The notes under the pieces: generated by a model
What the model was told of the DNA's origin: nothing
Databases searched by the model: none
Seen by the model: the letters and a program-made list of their open reading frames with translations, nothing else
From: Scleroderma bovista
Lineage: Eukaryota > Basidiomycota > Agaricomycetes > Boletales > Sclerodermataceae
Assembly (NCBI GenBank): GCA_037178675.1
Contig: JAYMGJ010000467.1
Location: 1-53,098 of the forward strand
DNA: 53,098 nucleotides
Direction: 5' to 3'
Program-made: the position numbers and the translations under genes
Part shown: positions 33,717 through 44,490 of the stretch, piece by piece
Position numbering within the stretch: the stretch's first letter is position 1
Layout: each line of letters opens with the position of its first letter

Positions 33717-34345
33717 GGTCAACAATACCCAATTGATATCCATTATACGCCACAGCTGGAGGCTAACTACCTCCATGCCTCTATAACCACTGTTTTCCAA
33801 ATTCATACGACCCAGCCTAAAGGTGACCTCCTTGTCTTCCTAACTGTGAGGTTTTTTTTTACAATATTCTCATGCATTGTGTCAGGGTCAAGACGAAATT
33901 GAGGCTGCACACGAGAGTCTCCAAGAAACTGCTCCATTCATCATTGACCCTGGTTTCGTGAAACAGAATGCTTACAATCCGAGGATGGGTATGAGCTCTC
34001 TTGTGGTTGTTCCAGTAAGTGACTATATTTATGGGAGAGATGATCACTCTCTGACTCGCTTTAGCCCAGTGCTCTTGGGCCTCAGCAAATCAACGAGCTG
34101 GTCATGCAAGTCACATGGGGCCTGCCTGGGAAAGCATTCTGGCTGTATACAAAGTGGGCATATGCAAATGAACTTGAGGAGAACACTGTCCCCAAGATTC
34201 GGGACACAAATCTTGGCATGACTGCCCTTGTCCTGAAATCACTGGGGATTAACAACTTCATGGATCCTCTACCAGGGAAACACCGATCTGCACACTTGAA
34301 TTGCTCTATGCGCTTGGAGCACCAATGATTGAGGAGAGATGACAA
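33717..34345 (+). pseudogene. DEAH-box splicing-helicase fragment, decayed (copy 1)
   Basis: In order the plus strand shows PIDIHYTPQ, EANYLHA, VFQIHTTQPKGD-LVFLT, an intron (GTGAGG...GTCAG), GQDEIEAAHESLQETA, FIIDPGFVKQNAYNPRMGMSSLVVVP, then a frame change to [13 protein letters not shown] and LVLKSLGIN. This order is the C-terminal half of Prp2/Prp22-type DEAH helicases, ATPases that remodel the spliceosome. Between QETA and FIIDPGF about 60 residues are missing, including the TNIAETS motif. Motif VI, normally QRAGRAGR, reads QRAGHASH. With these losses it cannot be an active helicase; it looks like a dead gene copy. Confidence 0.75.
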
Positions 34346-34461
34346 AGCTTGGTCGGTGAGTGGCAGAATTCCCTGTTGATTCTATGCTCAGCGGGCACTG
34401 ATATTGTATACAGTGGTCGCCGTCAAATATCCCTTGCCCATGTACTCTACATCACCACCTG

Positions 34462-34692
34462 GCGAACAAACTTGAGGAGAACACTGTCCCCGAGATTCAG
34501 GACACAAATCTTGGCATGACTGCCCTCATCCTGAAATCACTGGGGATTAACAACTTCATGGATCCTCTACTGGGGGAAACACCAATCCACGCACTTGAAT
34601 TGCTCTATGCACTTGGAGCACTAAATGATCAAGGAGAGATGACAAAACTTGGTCGGTGAGTGGCAGAATTCCCTGTTGATTCTATGCTTAGC
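34462..34692 (+). pseudogene. DEAH-helicase fragment, tandem second copy
   Basis: It repeats 34156-34386 at an offset of about 306 bp: [52 protein letters not shown], then AEFPVDSMLS. This copy keeps the frame better than copy 1 ([10 protein letters not shown] is open here, shifted there). It corresponds to the ratchet/winged-helix region after motif VI. Confidence 0.7.
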
Positions 34693-34699
34693 AGGTACT

Positions 34700-35100
34700 T
34701 GGGCACTGATATCATATTCAGTGGTTGCCGTCAAATATCCCTCGCCCATGTACTCTACATCACCACCTGCCTCATCTGCGTCACCCCCACACCAGCTGGC
34801 ATCAAGGACAACCTTCTGGCCAAGGTTGCATCAGCTTCGTCATCGCCAGGGTACTCGAAGTTGTCAGAATGCACTGTTCAAGCGCCCTTCATCTCCCCAG
34901 TGTGTGGTAAATCTGTACATATGCACTCGTCACTGATATTGTATACAGTGCCATCGCCGACCTGGCCTGTGACACACGATTGCTATTTGATGGACAAGAA
35001 AACCCACAGCCTTATCCCTCCATATAATGGCTCTGGTACGTGGGCCTATCCAACCAGCCCATCCATTGTACACTACACAACGCCTCTCACCCCCGGATAC
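34700..35100. other. Third copy of the duplicated unknown segments
   Basis: It carries the CACCAGCTGGCAT and GGACAAGAAAACCCACAG texts also seen at 33138-33700. No conserved frame. Confidence 0.45.
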
Positions 35101-35113
35101 CTTATCCAGGCTC

Positions 35114-36105
35114 CAGCTTCCAACGTGCAATAAAAGCCCTGATCGATACTAGCGTTTGTTTTGTGGCAACTGCAGCTGGCTTCATCTGGCTTGACGGTCA
35201 AGCTCATGTATGTTCTCACGCATGTCCCTACCACATGAAATATTGTGCTGTAATATCTTGCACTCGACACAGTCTCCCTGTTCTGCAATGTTCCAGATCA
35301 TACTGTGAGAAACATGATGTTAACACACTTGGCCTTGGAAGGTATGCAATATTTCGTGTGTATATGTTTAACCCATCATGCATATTTTTTTGGTTTTCAA
35401 GAATCTCTCCCATCCATTCCACTCAGCCCTAGTAAGTAATATTATGTTTGTCTATTGTCTTTACTTATTCTTCACAGGCAAAGTAAGGGCTGCAACTTTG
35501 AAATCCAGTAGTGCAACTTTGCAATTGCTGAAGAAAATCAGCAGTAAGACGTGATCAACAAGATATTGATGAAATTTGGCACTCACTTGTTCGTTCACTG
35601 TAGGTATCATTTTTCTCAAAGATTTGCCCGATCCACAGAAGCACTACGAAGTGCTTGCCAATGCAAACAATCTGTCTGGCATGACTATTCACATTCCCGA
35701 TATTCAAGACTTGCATGGCAAAATCATCCCTCCTACTGAATATGATGACAAAATCGTTGATGGAACCATTGTCGAACTCGAAGTTGTCCCTAAACTGTAT
35801 CTATATCTTTTCTATTTCTGCCATTAACTAATATGCTTTCCAGCTGGGTGATCAGGCCACGTCCAAACACTCCCCCCAGGAGTTGAGACGCAACTGGGTC
35901 GCGAATTTATCAGCTTGATTTAAAGAAGATGAAAGTCTTGCCATATTTTGACTATGTGCACCCAAGTTTCATTGACAAAGGAAAGCGCAAGGCAAGTGAT
36001 GATCTGGAATCTGTATCTCCATCCAAGAAAGCCACGACTGTGGAAACTCGTGCTAGTTCCCCGGAGTGGTTGGACCTCACCAATGACAATGCAATGGAGG
36101 TGTGA
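35114..36105 (+). pseudogene. Small multi-exon gene of unknown function, one in-frame stop
   Basis: Exons join in phase. SSFQRAIKALIDTSVCFVAT and AGFIWLD lead through a GT-AG intron to VSLFCNVPDHTV and LTHLALE, SLPSIPLSP, KVRAATLKSSSATLQLLKKI, then IIFLKDLPDPQKHYEVLAN and LHGKIIPPTEYDDKIVDGT. After the intron ending at about 35845 comes LWVIRPRPNTPP, then a basic Ser-rich tail (GKRKASDDLESVSPSKKA) and TGA 36103-36105. One TGA at 35884-35886 interrupts the last exon. The 5' end is unresolved. I recognise no domain. Phase-keeping over four introns shows it was a real gene, probably nuclear given the basic tail. Confidence 0.5.
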
Positions 36106-37560
36106 AAAGAGCTGGAGTTTATTTGCACGATCTTGTCCTGTTTTCCGCTATATATTATATTGGTGGTTGTGATGAGCATTTCTTATGAAACCAATGCCAT
36201 GTTACCTTTGTGTTTGTGTTAATATTTTGGGAGTTGGGGAATGGCACCCTTGGCACCGCTACAATTCTTATATCCACATATTAAATATGAAAGGCATAGT
36301 CCCACACCTAGGAAAATAGTGGCAGATATATGTGATGACCTTGAACTCTTAAATATGCTTCAAGAAAGCAATCATAGATGGGTCCATTCTAGAGGTTTGA
36401 CTTCTATTCTCAGTGATAAAAACTGGATTCAAAACTCACCAGAGAAGAGTCCTCTAGTGTGGATTGAATGCAAGTCAGGGCCACTGAGAACAATATGTAG
36501 TAAGTACAATTCAACTGCATCTGGCCCTGCATCATCTTTTTGAAGCAATCCATCGGAGCGTGGTAGCAGCTTACTCCGGTCAACCAATAGTCACCCGGTT
36601 GCCGTATGCGGTGATCACATTTCCATCACTGAAACTGTAATTTTTTTGGGAGACTTTATATGAACATTATAAAATGAGTAATGGCCAGAATTTCATCAAA
36701 TATGTCAATAGCCAGATAAAGATGTATATGACTTTTTAAAGGTCTTTGGATCTGCTAATGAATACCTTTATTCTCTGAACTTCCAAAAGACTTATTATTG
36801 TGGGTTGTGATGAAGTCAGTCCTTTAAGAATTTACCTTATGATCTATGACCCATTTCATACCATCAGAGCCCTCTAGTGACATTGAAGTAATGTTGCCAC
36901 GGGTGGACCAACATGCCTAAAAATGTGATGTGTTAGGCAGCACATCCATCATGGTAAACCCTGCAGGTATCTGACAGCTGACCCAGACCTAACCCGCGAT
37001 AGGTATTGGTCACTCAGTGTTAATGATAATAATATATATATTGTGCATAGTTCTACTATACAAGAGGTTGCTGCATGTACTATAGTAGTAGCCTATGGCA
37101 TCCTTCGACATACGAGGACATTGTGAGTATTGTGAACATGGTCGGCATTGTGGGTATCGTGCCTCTGCGTGCTGCAGGTGGACATTGTTGTGACTTGTTG
37201 TCAATATTCTGTGGCAGTACATGGGCAGCAGTGTTGTCATGCTTCTGTGTGCAGCAACTAGACATTGTCATCGCGTCGAGCCTCTGGCCTGCGGATGGGT
37301 GTCGCCGTGTCATCGCCATCATCCTTGATGTGCACATAATGCACCTGCATTGTCCCATACAACACGGACAGACGAAGCTGACAATTGGCCGTGCTACATG
37401 GCCAGCTGAGATAGGGCCCAGCCATGGTGCATCCCCATGTCATACGAGTGGGCTAATGGTAAGGTGTTTCACCGTGCCATATTGGTGGCTCATGGAGAGG
37501 TTGTCACCAAGTAATATTGGTGGGCTGACACACTAGTACACTAGATCAGGATATGGCCTG
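36106..37560. other. Long stretch without a supported gene
   Basis: The interval is AT-rich to 37050, with TATATATATTGTG near 37030, then loosely repetitive (CATTGTGAGTATTGTGAACATGG). A 153-codon plus-strand frame (37075-37536) has no recognisable motif and is best left uncalled. A TACTCCGGTCAACC word at 36573 echoes the CCGG words at 39455-39540. Confidence 0.4.
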
Positions 37561-37749
37561 TGGCAATAGGACCTAATGCGGCAAGGGAGCTGCGGCATGC
37601 GGCCAGAGGACTATATGCCGCAGGGTAGCCGCTACATTCAGGCCGAGGATTGCAGGGGGGCTGCCGCAGCATTTCGGCAAAAGGACGGTAGTAAGTGCCG
37701 CAATGCGGCTAACCTGCGGACGGGAGTCAATAGAAAGGCCTCTGTACCA

Positions 37750-38200
37750 GTGTCCCATGCTTTGAATTTGGCTGTGGTATTGGTGTCCTGTTTCTGTCAG
37801 TGGGCCAGAGGGATAGTGTGTCCTGTGCTTTGCATTGGGCTGTACCTTTGGTGTCCCTTTCTTGTTGCAGGGCCAGCCATAGAAACAGCATCCTGTGCTT
37901 TCCAATGGGCTGCATGCATGGTGTACCTTTAAGAATACCTAGCCATGGGATTGGTGTCCCATGACTATGAGTAGGCCCTGGAGCCAGTTTCATCTATATA
38001 GTCAGGGCACACGGCAACAATAGGTACAATGTCCCATAGCATTAGGTGGGCCCTCAGAAAGGTGTTATCTACCTATATGGGAGGGCCTTGCAGTACACTT
38101 CAAAGTGACAGGCTATGAATGCGGTGTCCCAGAGCATTAAGCAAGCCCTCCGTCTGGGGACACATAGCTAGATGGGAAGGCCAGCTGATATGCTTCCCCT
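37750..38200. repeat. Degenerate 33-bp minisatellite
   Basis: GTGTCC(C/T) begins at about 37752, 37785, 37818, 37851 and 37954, a spacing of 33 bp or multiples, usually followed by GGGC about 20 bases later. Later units (about 38028, 38125) are more diverged. No gene. Confidence 0.55.
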
Positions 38201-38353
38201 TCAGTATGATCGGCCATAATGTTTGGCCTCCCAATATACACAGCAGGCCCTTAGAACTATATCCCTTGTATAAATGTAGGGCCGGGCATCTGGTCTTCTC
38301 TAAAGTAGCGGTAAGCCAGGTGTGGCATGACACAATCGGCACTACATGGCATT

Positions 38354-38709
38354 GGCAGAACACACTGTCGGCAGAACAACGCTGTCGGCAGAACACACTG
38401 TCGGCAGAACAAGGCAGTCGGCAGAACACGTTTTTGGCAGAACAAGGCTGTCGGCAGAACACATTGTTGGCAGAACAACGCTGTCGGCAGAACCCGTTGT
38501 TGGCAGAACAATGCTGTCGGCAGAACCCGTTGTTGGCAGAACAACGCTGTCAGCAGAACCTGTTGTCGGCAGAACAACGCTGTCGGCAGAACACGTTGTC
38601 GGCAGAACAACGCTGTCGGCAGAACAAGGCTGTCGGCAGAACACACTGTCGGCAGAACAAGGTTGTCGGCAGAACAAGGCTGTCGGCAGAACACGACTGT
38701 TGGCAGAAT
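38354..38709 (+). repeat. CGGCAGAAC tandem array, about 22 units
   Basis: About 22 units of 16-17 bp share the core CGGCAGAAC(A/C). Two unit types tend to alternate (CGGCAGAACAACGCTGT and CGGCAGAACACGTTGT), so a 33-34-bp period is also visible. Open frames on both strands are by-products of the periodicity, not genes. The spacers are repetitive too, and no cas genes occur, so it is not a CRISPR. Confidence 0.9.
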
Positions 38710-38717
38710 TGTTTTTC

Positions 38718-38798
38718 AGGCAATGTCGGATTTGAACCGACGACAGCAGCGGCACAACATGTCATCAGCAATCTACCATCGGCATAATAGAATTGCGG
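38718..38798 (-). other. tRNA-like relic with A- and B-box words
   Basis: The minus strand carries GGTTCAAATCC (complement of 38728-38738), a textbook B box within a perfect five-pair T arm (GTCGG...CCGAC). About 40 nt upstream lies TATGCCGATGGTAGA (complement of 38772-38786), close to an A box. GCAAT and ATTGC at the ends could pair as part of an acceptor stem. The anticodon arm does not fold well, so a working tRNA is unlikely. A tRNA pseudogene or SINE head fits better. Confidence 0.45.
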
Positions 38799-39410
38799 CA
38801 TTACAAGAACAGCACAACATAAATACTGGTAATGGCTGTGCAGCCATCGCGCAGGTGCCGCAATACCTTGCTGAGAATCACAAACGTGCTGGAGTAATAG
38901 CCATGTGGCCATCATGCTTGCATGTGCGGCAATATGGGAATGACCATGCCGTGTGGCAGTGTCAGCACGGTTGTGGACACCGGCATTTGCCACTGACATA
39001 CTGGCCGGTGGCAGCCAGGCTGGTGGCTGTGCGAATAAGTACCGCAATGATAACATTAAATTAATGATGGCCGTACCGCAATGACTGACATGCGGCATTG
39101 ATCCCTTTCTCAAGCTGCGGCTGTGTTAATACATGCCGCATCGATTGTTCCCCGAGAGACACACTCCAAAATAAGGCAAATCATAATGCCGATCCGAGAT
39201 CCCTTATTATTGTGATGGGACAATGCACTGTGATAGCCAATCACAAGCAATAGAAACGTGGCCATCATGCAATATGAAATGCGGCAGTGTGGTTCATTAG
39301 CCGAATTGTCAGGACAATGATTGGTCAGACTTGTGGCTGAATTATTAACCTATATTTGATTTAGTCCACTTTGGTGTGCGACCACAATGCAAACATGTTG
39401 TGGTGTGAAA
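38799..39410. other. Noncoding, rich in GCCGCA/TGCGGC words
   Basis: At least ten GCCGCA or TGCGGCA words occur in both orientations, often followed by AAT (GTGCCGCAATACC, GTACCGCAATGACT, ATGCGGCATTGAT). This is the same motif family as the arrays further right. No gene is supported. Confidence 0.45.
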
Positions 39411-40105
39411 TGCTTATATAATACGTTGAACATCCTCCAGGTGTTACGACCATGTCCAACTCCGGATCCTATCCGGTTACTCCGGTCGCATTGCAGCCCC
39501 ATAGCTCAACTCCGGTCGTTCTCAGTTACTCCGGTCACGGTCGCGCAGATAACCTTCCGCTAACTACAACCCTTGGTCTATACTCCATTCGCTCTTACTA
39601 CACCTCGCCGTCTACCCTGCCTTGACGTGAGTTCTCCGTGAACTCGATATATCCTATACCTTGTAGCTTTTTCACCGGACCTGATTTATTTTATCCGGTC
39701 GTCCCTTGTCTGCTATTAGGTTGTTTACTTGTCACTGTATGTACTCGACCCTAGTTTCTACTTAGTATAAGTACCCTCTAGTTTACCTTGTATACCTCAG
39801 TCTGAAATCATCTAAGTTACTACTCCTGTCCCCTTGTCTGTCTCCGTCTCCATCTCCACCTGACCGGAACCTACGCAAGGGATCAACGCTCGTTGTCCTT
39901 GTCATTGAATCCAATCAGTCGCAACTCCGGCCCGGGCTAACCTCTGCCCAAACCTCTGCCCTCTGCCCTCGTCTGTTTTCATCCGGACTTGACCGGACTT
40001 CCTACCGGAGTAGACCCGGACTTGACACCATGCCGCACGGCAATCAGACCCAGTTCTTCCTCTCCTCAACCACTGCTTTACCATTTCCACATCCTTACAG
40101 TCTAT
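39411..40105 (+). promoter_or_regulatory. TATA box and CCGG-rich leader upstream of the first accessory gene
   Basis: CTTATATAATACG lies near 39412. From about 39443 (TGTTACGACC) the sequence is rich in ACTCCGG and CCGGTC words and in pyrimidines. It is richer in CpG than its surroundings and ends in CATCCTTACAG just before ATG 40106. It may be a promoter with a long 5' untranslated region, or a solo LTR of another family (the TGTTACG start recalls the gypsy LTR). Confidence 0.35.
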
Positions 40106-42073
40106 ATGGCAACTTCAGAAGGTTCTCAGTTCATCTCCGCCTCATCCGTTCAAGAGGACGTGTCAACGGCTACGTCCCTCACTGCAGAAGAAGTCGTCAC
40201 CCAGGCCACTGAAATAATTCAAGGCCGGATTGATGGCTTGAGAAGCACACGGGAGAAGGGTGTATGGTCGGAAGCAGTGTCAACTATCTGGGCCCAGGTG
40301 GTGCGTGGCAAATTTATCTGCAATCAATCAACTCACTGATTAGGATATGATAGCGCCGGGTCGAGAATGTCCTGCAGGAGTTACCTGCAGGATTCATTAT
40401 ACCGACTATCATCGTTGCTGCCGACCAGTTTATGGAGGCGCCAGAGGTGATCCTGTCGACAGGGAAGTGGCCTCACTTCCTGGACATCGTTAACGCCACA
40501 GACCACGATATCCGGGACCATCCCTGGTTCCAACTAGGCAAGCCGCAGAAGAAGGTGGACAAGGGAAAGAGGAGAGCGGTAGAGCCATCGGGGAACAATG
40601 CAGTGGCAGGACCATCGGGGGTAAAGGAGACAGAGGTGCAAGGCAGTCGTGGCCAAGTAGGTGAGCCCAGCGAAACTGAGGACTCACAAGCAGTGCCAGA
40701 AGGAAGCCATGCCATCGAGGATGATGAGGTGCCTAGGGGCCGCAGTCGCAGTCGCAAGCCGAGGAAGCGTGCCCAATCCGTCGCAACGATCAACAGCGAT
40801 GGTGACGATGAAGAAGGCTCATCGCAACCACGGCCAAAGCGACCAAGGCCAAACGTTCGCGACAGCAGACACCAGACACAGGCTATGAGTGGGTGGATGA
40901 CAAGGATCGGTGCATCAAGTGCGTACAGCGGGATCGACGGTACGCAGCGAACCCAGGCCGTGCTTGCTGGCAATGCTGTTGCAGCAAGATTGCATGCAGC
41001 ATGATGACGGCAGTCAGAGCGAGGTCAAGGTCGCGCTCACAAGCACCGAGGAAACCGGCACCGCATCGGCGTTCACCATCTGCGCCCTCAACACTCAACC
41101 GAGGAAGGTCACAGCGTGCAAAAAGCCAACGTCAGACCCCGGCACCAGCAGCGGCCAATCCGCCCAGGAAACCAAGTAAGTTGTTCATTATTCGAACAAT
41201 TTAATATTATTTCTATCGATATTCCATCCAGTTTTTGATGGGGTACTGATCAATACTCCAGCATGGCTAGGGAAGACATCGAGGACGGCAAGTCCATCGT
41301 CAACGGCCGCCGGCAGTGGCACGAACCCTCCCACAACACTGGGAGACAGTACAAATACGTCGAATATACAAGATCTCGAGGAGGAGGTTGTCCGTTTGAG
41401 GGAAAAGCAGGCCGAAACGGAACGAAAGGTGGACGAAGCGAATGCAAGATTGGCCATCGCGCTCGGAGAAGTCGCCAGCTTACGGCAGGTGGTTGAAGCG
41501 ATGCAGGAACAGCTGTTCCCAACACCATCCCATCTTCAACATCCGGCATCGCGGCAGGCATTCGCACCGACACAGCCGGCATCTGACTCAACATGTCCCA
41601 AGGTCTCGCAGTGCGCTCACCCCAGTCCGCCAAGCCCGTTGGCACTAGCGCCTACCACAATGCTGGAAGAAATGGCATCGTCCAACAATCCGTCCCGACA
41701 TGGCTCAAGCGAGCTGACCGGCACCCATGGTATGCAGGTTGCGCTGCGCAACAATGCCTCAAGTCTGGAGGTGGCAACTCCAGGCTTGGTCGATGAAAGG
41801 GGTGCCAGCAAGCCAACCAGTGATAGCTACGACTGGGCCCCACCAAACGGTAAGTCTGTCAATTACCAAGCTATGTGCTACTGATCACAACATTGTGTTG
41901 TTGACACAGCGATTTGTGATGAAGTGCCCGCAACAATGGAGACCAGCAATATTCCGGCAATCGAGGTCAGCCCGCCGGAAGATGGAGATGTTGGGCTGGC
42001 ATCTGATATGGAGATTGGGAGTTCCAATGCCGATGCCGGGCATGATGCCGGTTTGCAAATGGAAACGGACTAA
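40106..42073 (+). CDS. Accessory protein 1: cysteine cluster plus coiled coil (function unknown)
   Basis: ATG at 40106, TAA at 42071-42073. Exon 1 starts MATSEGSQFISASSVQED and ends near 40300. After an intron with GATATGATAG acceptor come RRVENVLQELPAGFI and STGKWPHFLDIV, then an RS-rich basic segment (RGRSRSRKPRKRAQS). A likely intron at 40802-40875 leads in frame to a cysteine cluster, C-x2-C-x14-C-x2-CCC-x4-C (RCIKC...CWQCCCSKIAC). Intron 41176-41231 is followed by LINTPAWLG, a coiled coil (DLEEEVVRLREKQAETERK) and a Pro/Ser-rich region. A last intron precedes AICDEVPATMETSN and an acidic tail. It looks intact. The Zn-cluster-like motif and basic stretch suggest a nuclear, perhaps DNA-binding, protein. 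The 40802 donor (GTGACG) is unusual; a frameshift is the alternative. Confidence 0.65.
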
Positions 42074-42189
42074 TTTTCTTTTATCATACCTACATCTTTT
42101 GTACAATTTCCGCTTCCTATTCCATGTATACCATATACATCACATTGTAAAGTATATTTATGCATGTAGAGTTGTCCTTGTGAATCATT

Positions 42190-43000
42190 GACACAGCCTG
42201 AGAACTCTGTCAGAGACATGCCAGTAATGGTCTCAACCACAGCCATGAATGCATTGCCAATATGTCGCTGGCACATCCCAAATTTACCTGTGGAGTAACT
42301 TTTCAACGTTACTGATATACATGAATACCAAGAGCAGGCTAGATATGTCCTACAGATGTAACTATAATTGCCATGTATGGTGGCATCAAGTATTGGAAGG
42401 AGCAACATACTTTTAATCCACTGGCACAACACAATCAGCAGAACATACAAGGGAGAACATACACTTGGCACTGCATTGGCACATACAATCGGCATACAAT
42501 CGGCACAACCATCGGCGGCATTACATCCATGCCGCTGCAACAGTGATCAGCACTTGCATAACATTGGCACTTGCAAACCATTCGCACAAGACACTATCGG
42601 CACAGCAACATCGGCACAACATACCATCGGCACATTATACTATCGGCACATCATACTATCGGCACATCACACTTGTGACACAGCACACTATTGGCACTAT
42701 GTACATGATACTATCCCAATCTTTTGCCAGCAAATGCAAGATTTACCTTTGCAGTAATTCTTCAATGTTACCGATATACATAAATAGCAAGAGTATCTAT
42801 AATTGCCGTGGATGGCGGCATTACGTGTTGATTGAGGTAACATACTGTAATCAGCATAGCATTCCATTGGAACATGCATACAGTAGACAATCGGCACACA
42901 CCCCAGCGGCAGGACATACATTTGTAATACCATCAGCACTTGTATAACATCGGCACTTGCCGATACCTTTGGCACAACACACTATCAGCAAATCTTTCCA
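42190..43000. repeat. Tandem segment pair and CGGCACA array between accessory genes
   Basis: A segment with AATTTACCT(G/T)TGGAGTAAC...CGATATACAT...ATAATTGCC occurs at about 42281-42400 and again at 42743-42830. Between them lies an array of ATCGGCACA units at 16-17-bp spacing (about 42594-42670), and scattered copies continue to 42980. The core is the same as in the 38.35-kb array. Confidence 0.7.
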
Positions 43001-43109
43001 GTGGTGAGATAAATGAACTATATATGGAAACCATTATTATATAATCATTCAATTGTGATTTCCATTCCACGTCAATTCCATCTTGTCAACTTGCATCTTT
43101 GCTACCGCT

Positions 43110-44410
43110 ATGCCACCTAAGTCTGTCAGATTTGATAGCGCAAGTCCGCAGAAATTGAGTGAGTAATTTCTCTCCTCTGAGCTGATCTGCATGACATTGT
43201 TATCAGCCATTCCTGCACTGCCAGTGTGGCACCCGCCTCCATCCATTGTCGATGAATGCCTGCCATCAAGCATGGACTGGATGCCACCCTCTCCCCCACG
43301 CCACGGGATGCGCACAGGTGAAACAAATGTGTCTGTGAGGAACAACGATGCAATGTCTGGGGACAGCAACAGACAAGCAACAGCGGCAAACAATCAGTTA
43401 CCGGCCCCCTCGCAATCAGCTCCGATCAACCTCCCTGGCCCCTCAGCACATGAGATGCGTGCAGCAACCCCCACGACTAGATCCCAGGCTTGGATGCCAC
43501 CGTCGCCTCCAATCGCTGCCAGTTCATCCAATGTGCCGTCTACCCTCACCATTCGGTCGCAGGCATCAATGCCACCCCCGGCAGCAATGCCAGCTACCCC
43601 ATCGGTTCGGCCATCATCCCAAGGCACCCAACCGCAAGCATGGATGCCACCGTTGCCATCCCCCACGATGGCCGCATGGATCCCGCCCTCTCCAGTGCAC
43701 GTGCCATGTATTGGGACGTCATCCCCATCAATGCCGGCATCCTCAGTCCTGGCATCACCGTCCAGCCCGGCATCACCATCCAGCCCGGCATCGCCATCGC
43801 TCCTGGCATCGCCATCGAGCCCGGCATTGCTATCTAGCCCGGCATCAAGCCAGCGGATTCCCACCTCCCCAATGGAGGCAGAATCATCTCCTGAGGCTGT
43901 ATCTGGATCGCATGCACGATTCCGGGAACACGTGCATGCAGAGGATGGTAAGTCAGTATTACTGCAGGAATTATGTGTATTTAACAATCATCCAGTGGAA
44001 TATTTTGAGATGGTGGACAGGATTAATGCATTGCATGAGCATTTGGATCCATTCCAGAGTGATGCGCTTTCATGTAAGTCTCTCTTGGGCTTGATCCATA
44101 GTATCAGTTGATCAGTTGTCATCTAGTGGCCTCTGCAAGGCAAGTTGCTACATCCGTCCCTCCTAGGCACTTGCCCGACCTACTCCCACTCGATGCCGGC
44201 CTTGACCACCCTATGATCGCGGCCTACATTCATTACGCAAATACGTTGCTCGACACTGCCAGGCTGTGGAGATCGGAAATGTGCCGGAGAGCAATGTTGG
44301 CAAATGTGCGGGATATGTTGGCTAGGTCAGCCCGACTTGGCGAGAATGGTGACATAATTGAGTCCGATCACCCTGAGGATGTGGTAGTATTAGATCCCTC
44401 CAAGCTGTAG
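43110..44410 (+). CDS. Accessory protein 2: Pro/Ser-rich with a conserved C-terminus (function unknown)
   Basis: ATG at 43110 (MPPKSVRFDSASPQKLS), intron about 43161-43206, then a long low-complexity region with repeated WMPPSPP-type words and an ASPSSP repeat (about 43740-43850). It continues to the structured part ARFREHVHAEDGKS and PVEYFEMVDRINALHEHL. After an intron of about 53 nt (44074-44127) comes DHPMIAAYIHYANTLLDTARL, then MCRRAMLANVRDMLARSA and an acidic end. TAG at 44408-44410. No known domain. The alpha-helical C-terminal third looks like the functional part. It follows accessory gene 1 in the same direction and meets the minus-strand gene tail to tail, 80 bp away. Confidence 0.6.
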
Positions 44411-44490
44411 TTTTGTTACAGTAGTGCAGCAATAAAATCTTTCGGCACAAGACATGGCAGATTTGACAATAGCATTATTCTACAAGTATA

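Noticed and set aside
33138..35060. Thr/His/Pro-rich frames in the duplicated segments as a gene
   Set aside because: The frame changes between the three copies, so the conserved unit is the DNA segment and not a protein.
37075..37536. 153-codon plus-strand ORF as a gene
   Set aside because: No motif, repetitive base text and no second copy to compare; too weak to call.
38354..38709. Repeat array as a CRISPR
   Set aside because: The spacers are themselves repetitive, unit length is 16-17 bp, the host is a eukaryote and there are no cas genes.
38257..38787. Long ORFs of 120-245 codons on both strands across the CGGCAGAAC array
   Set aside because: They exist in most frames only because the period avoids stops; the translations are simple repeats.
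38718..38798. Functional tRNA gene
   Set aside because: The T arm and A-box are good but the anticodon arm does not pair and the acceptor stem is only partial.
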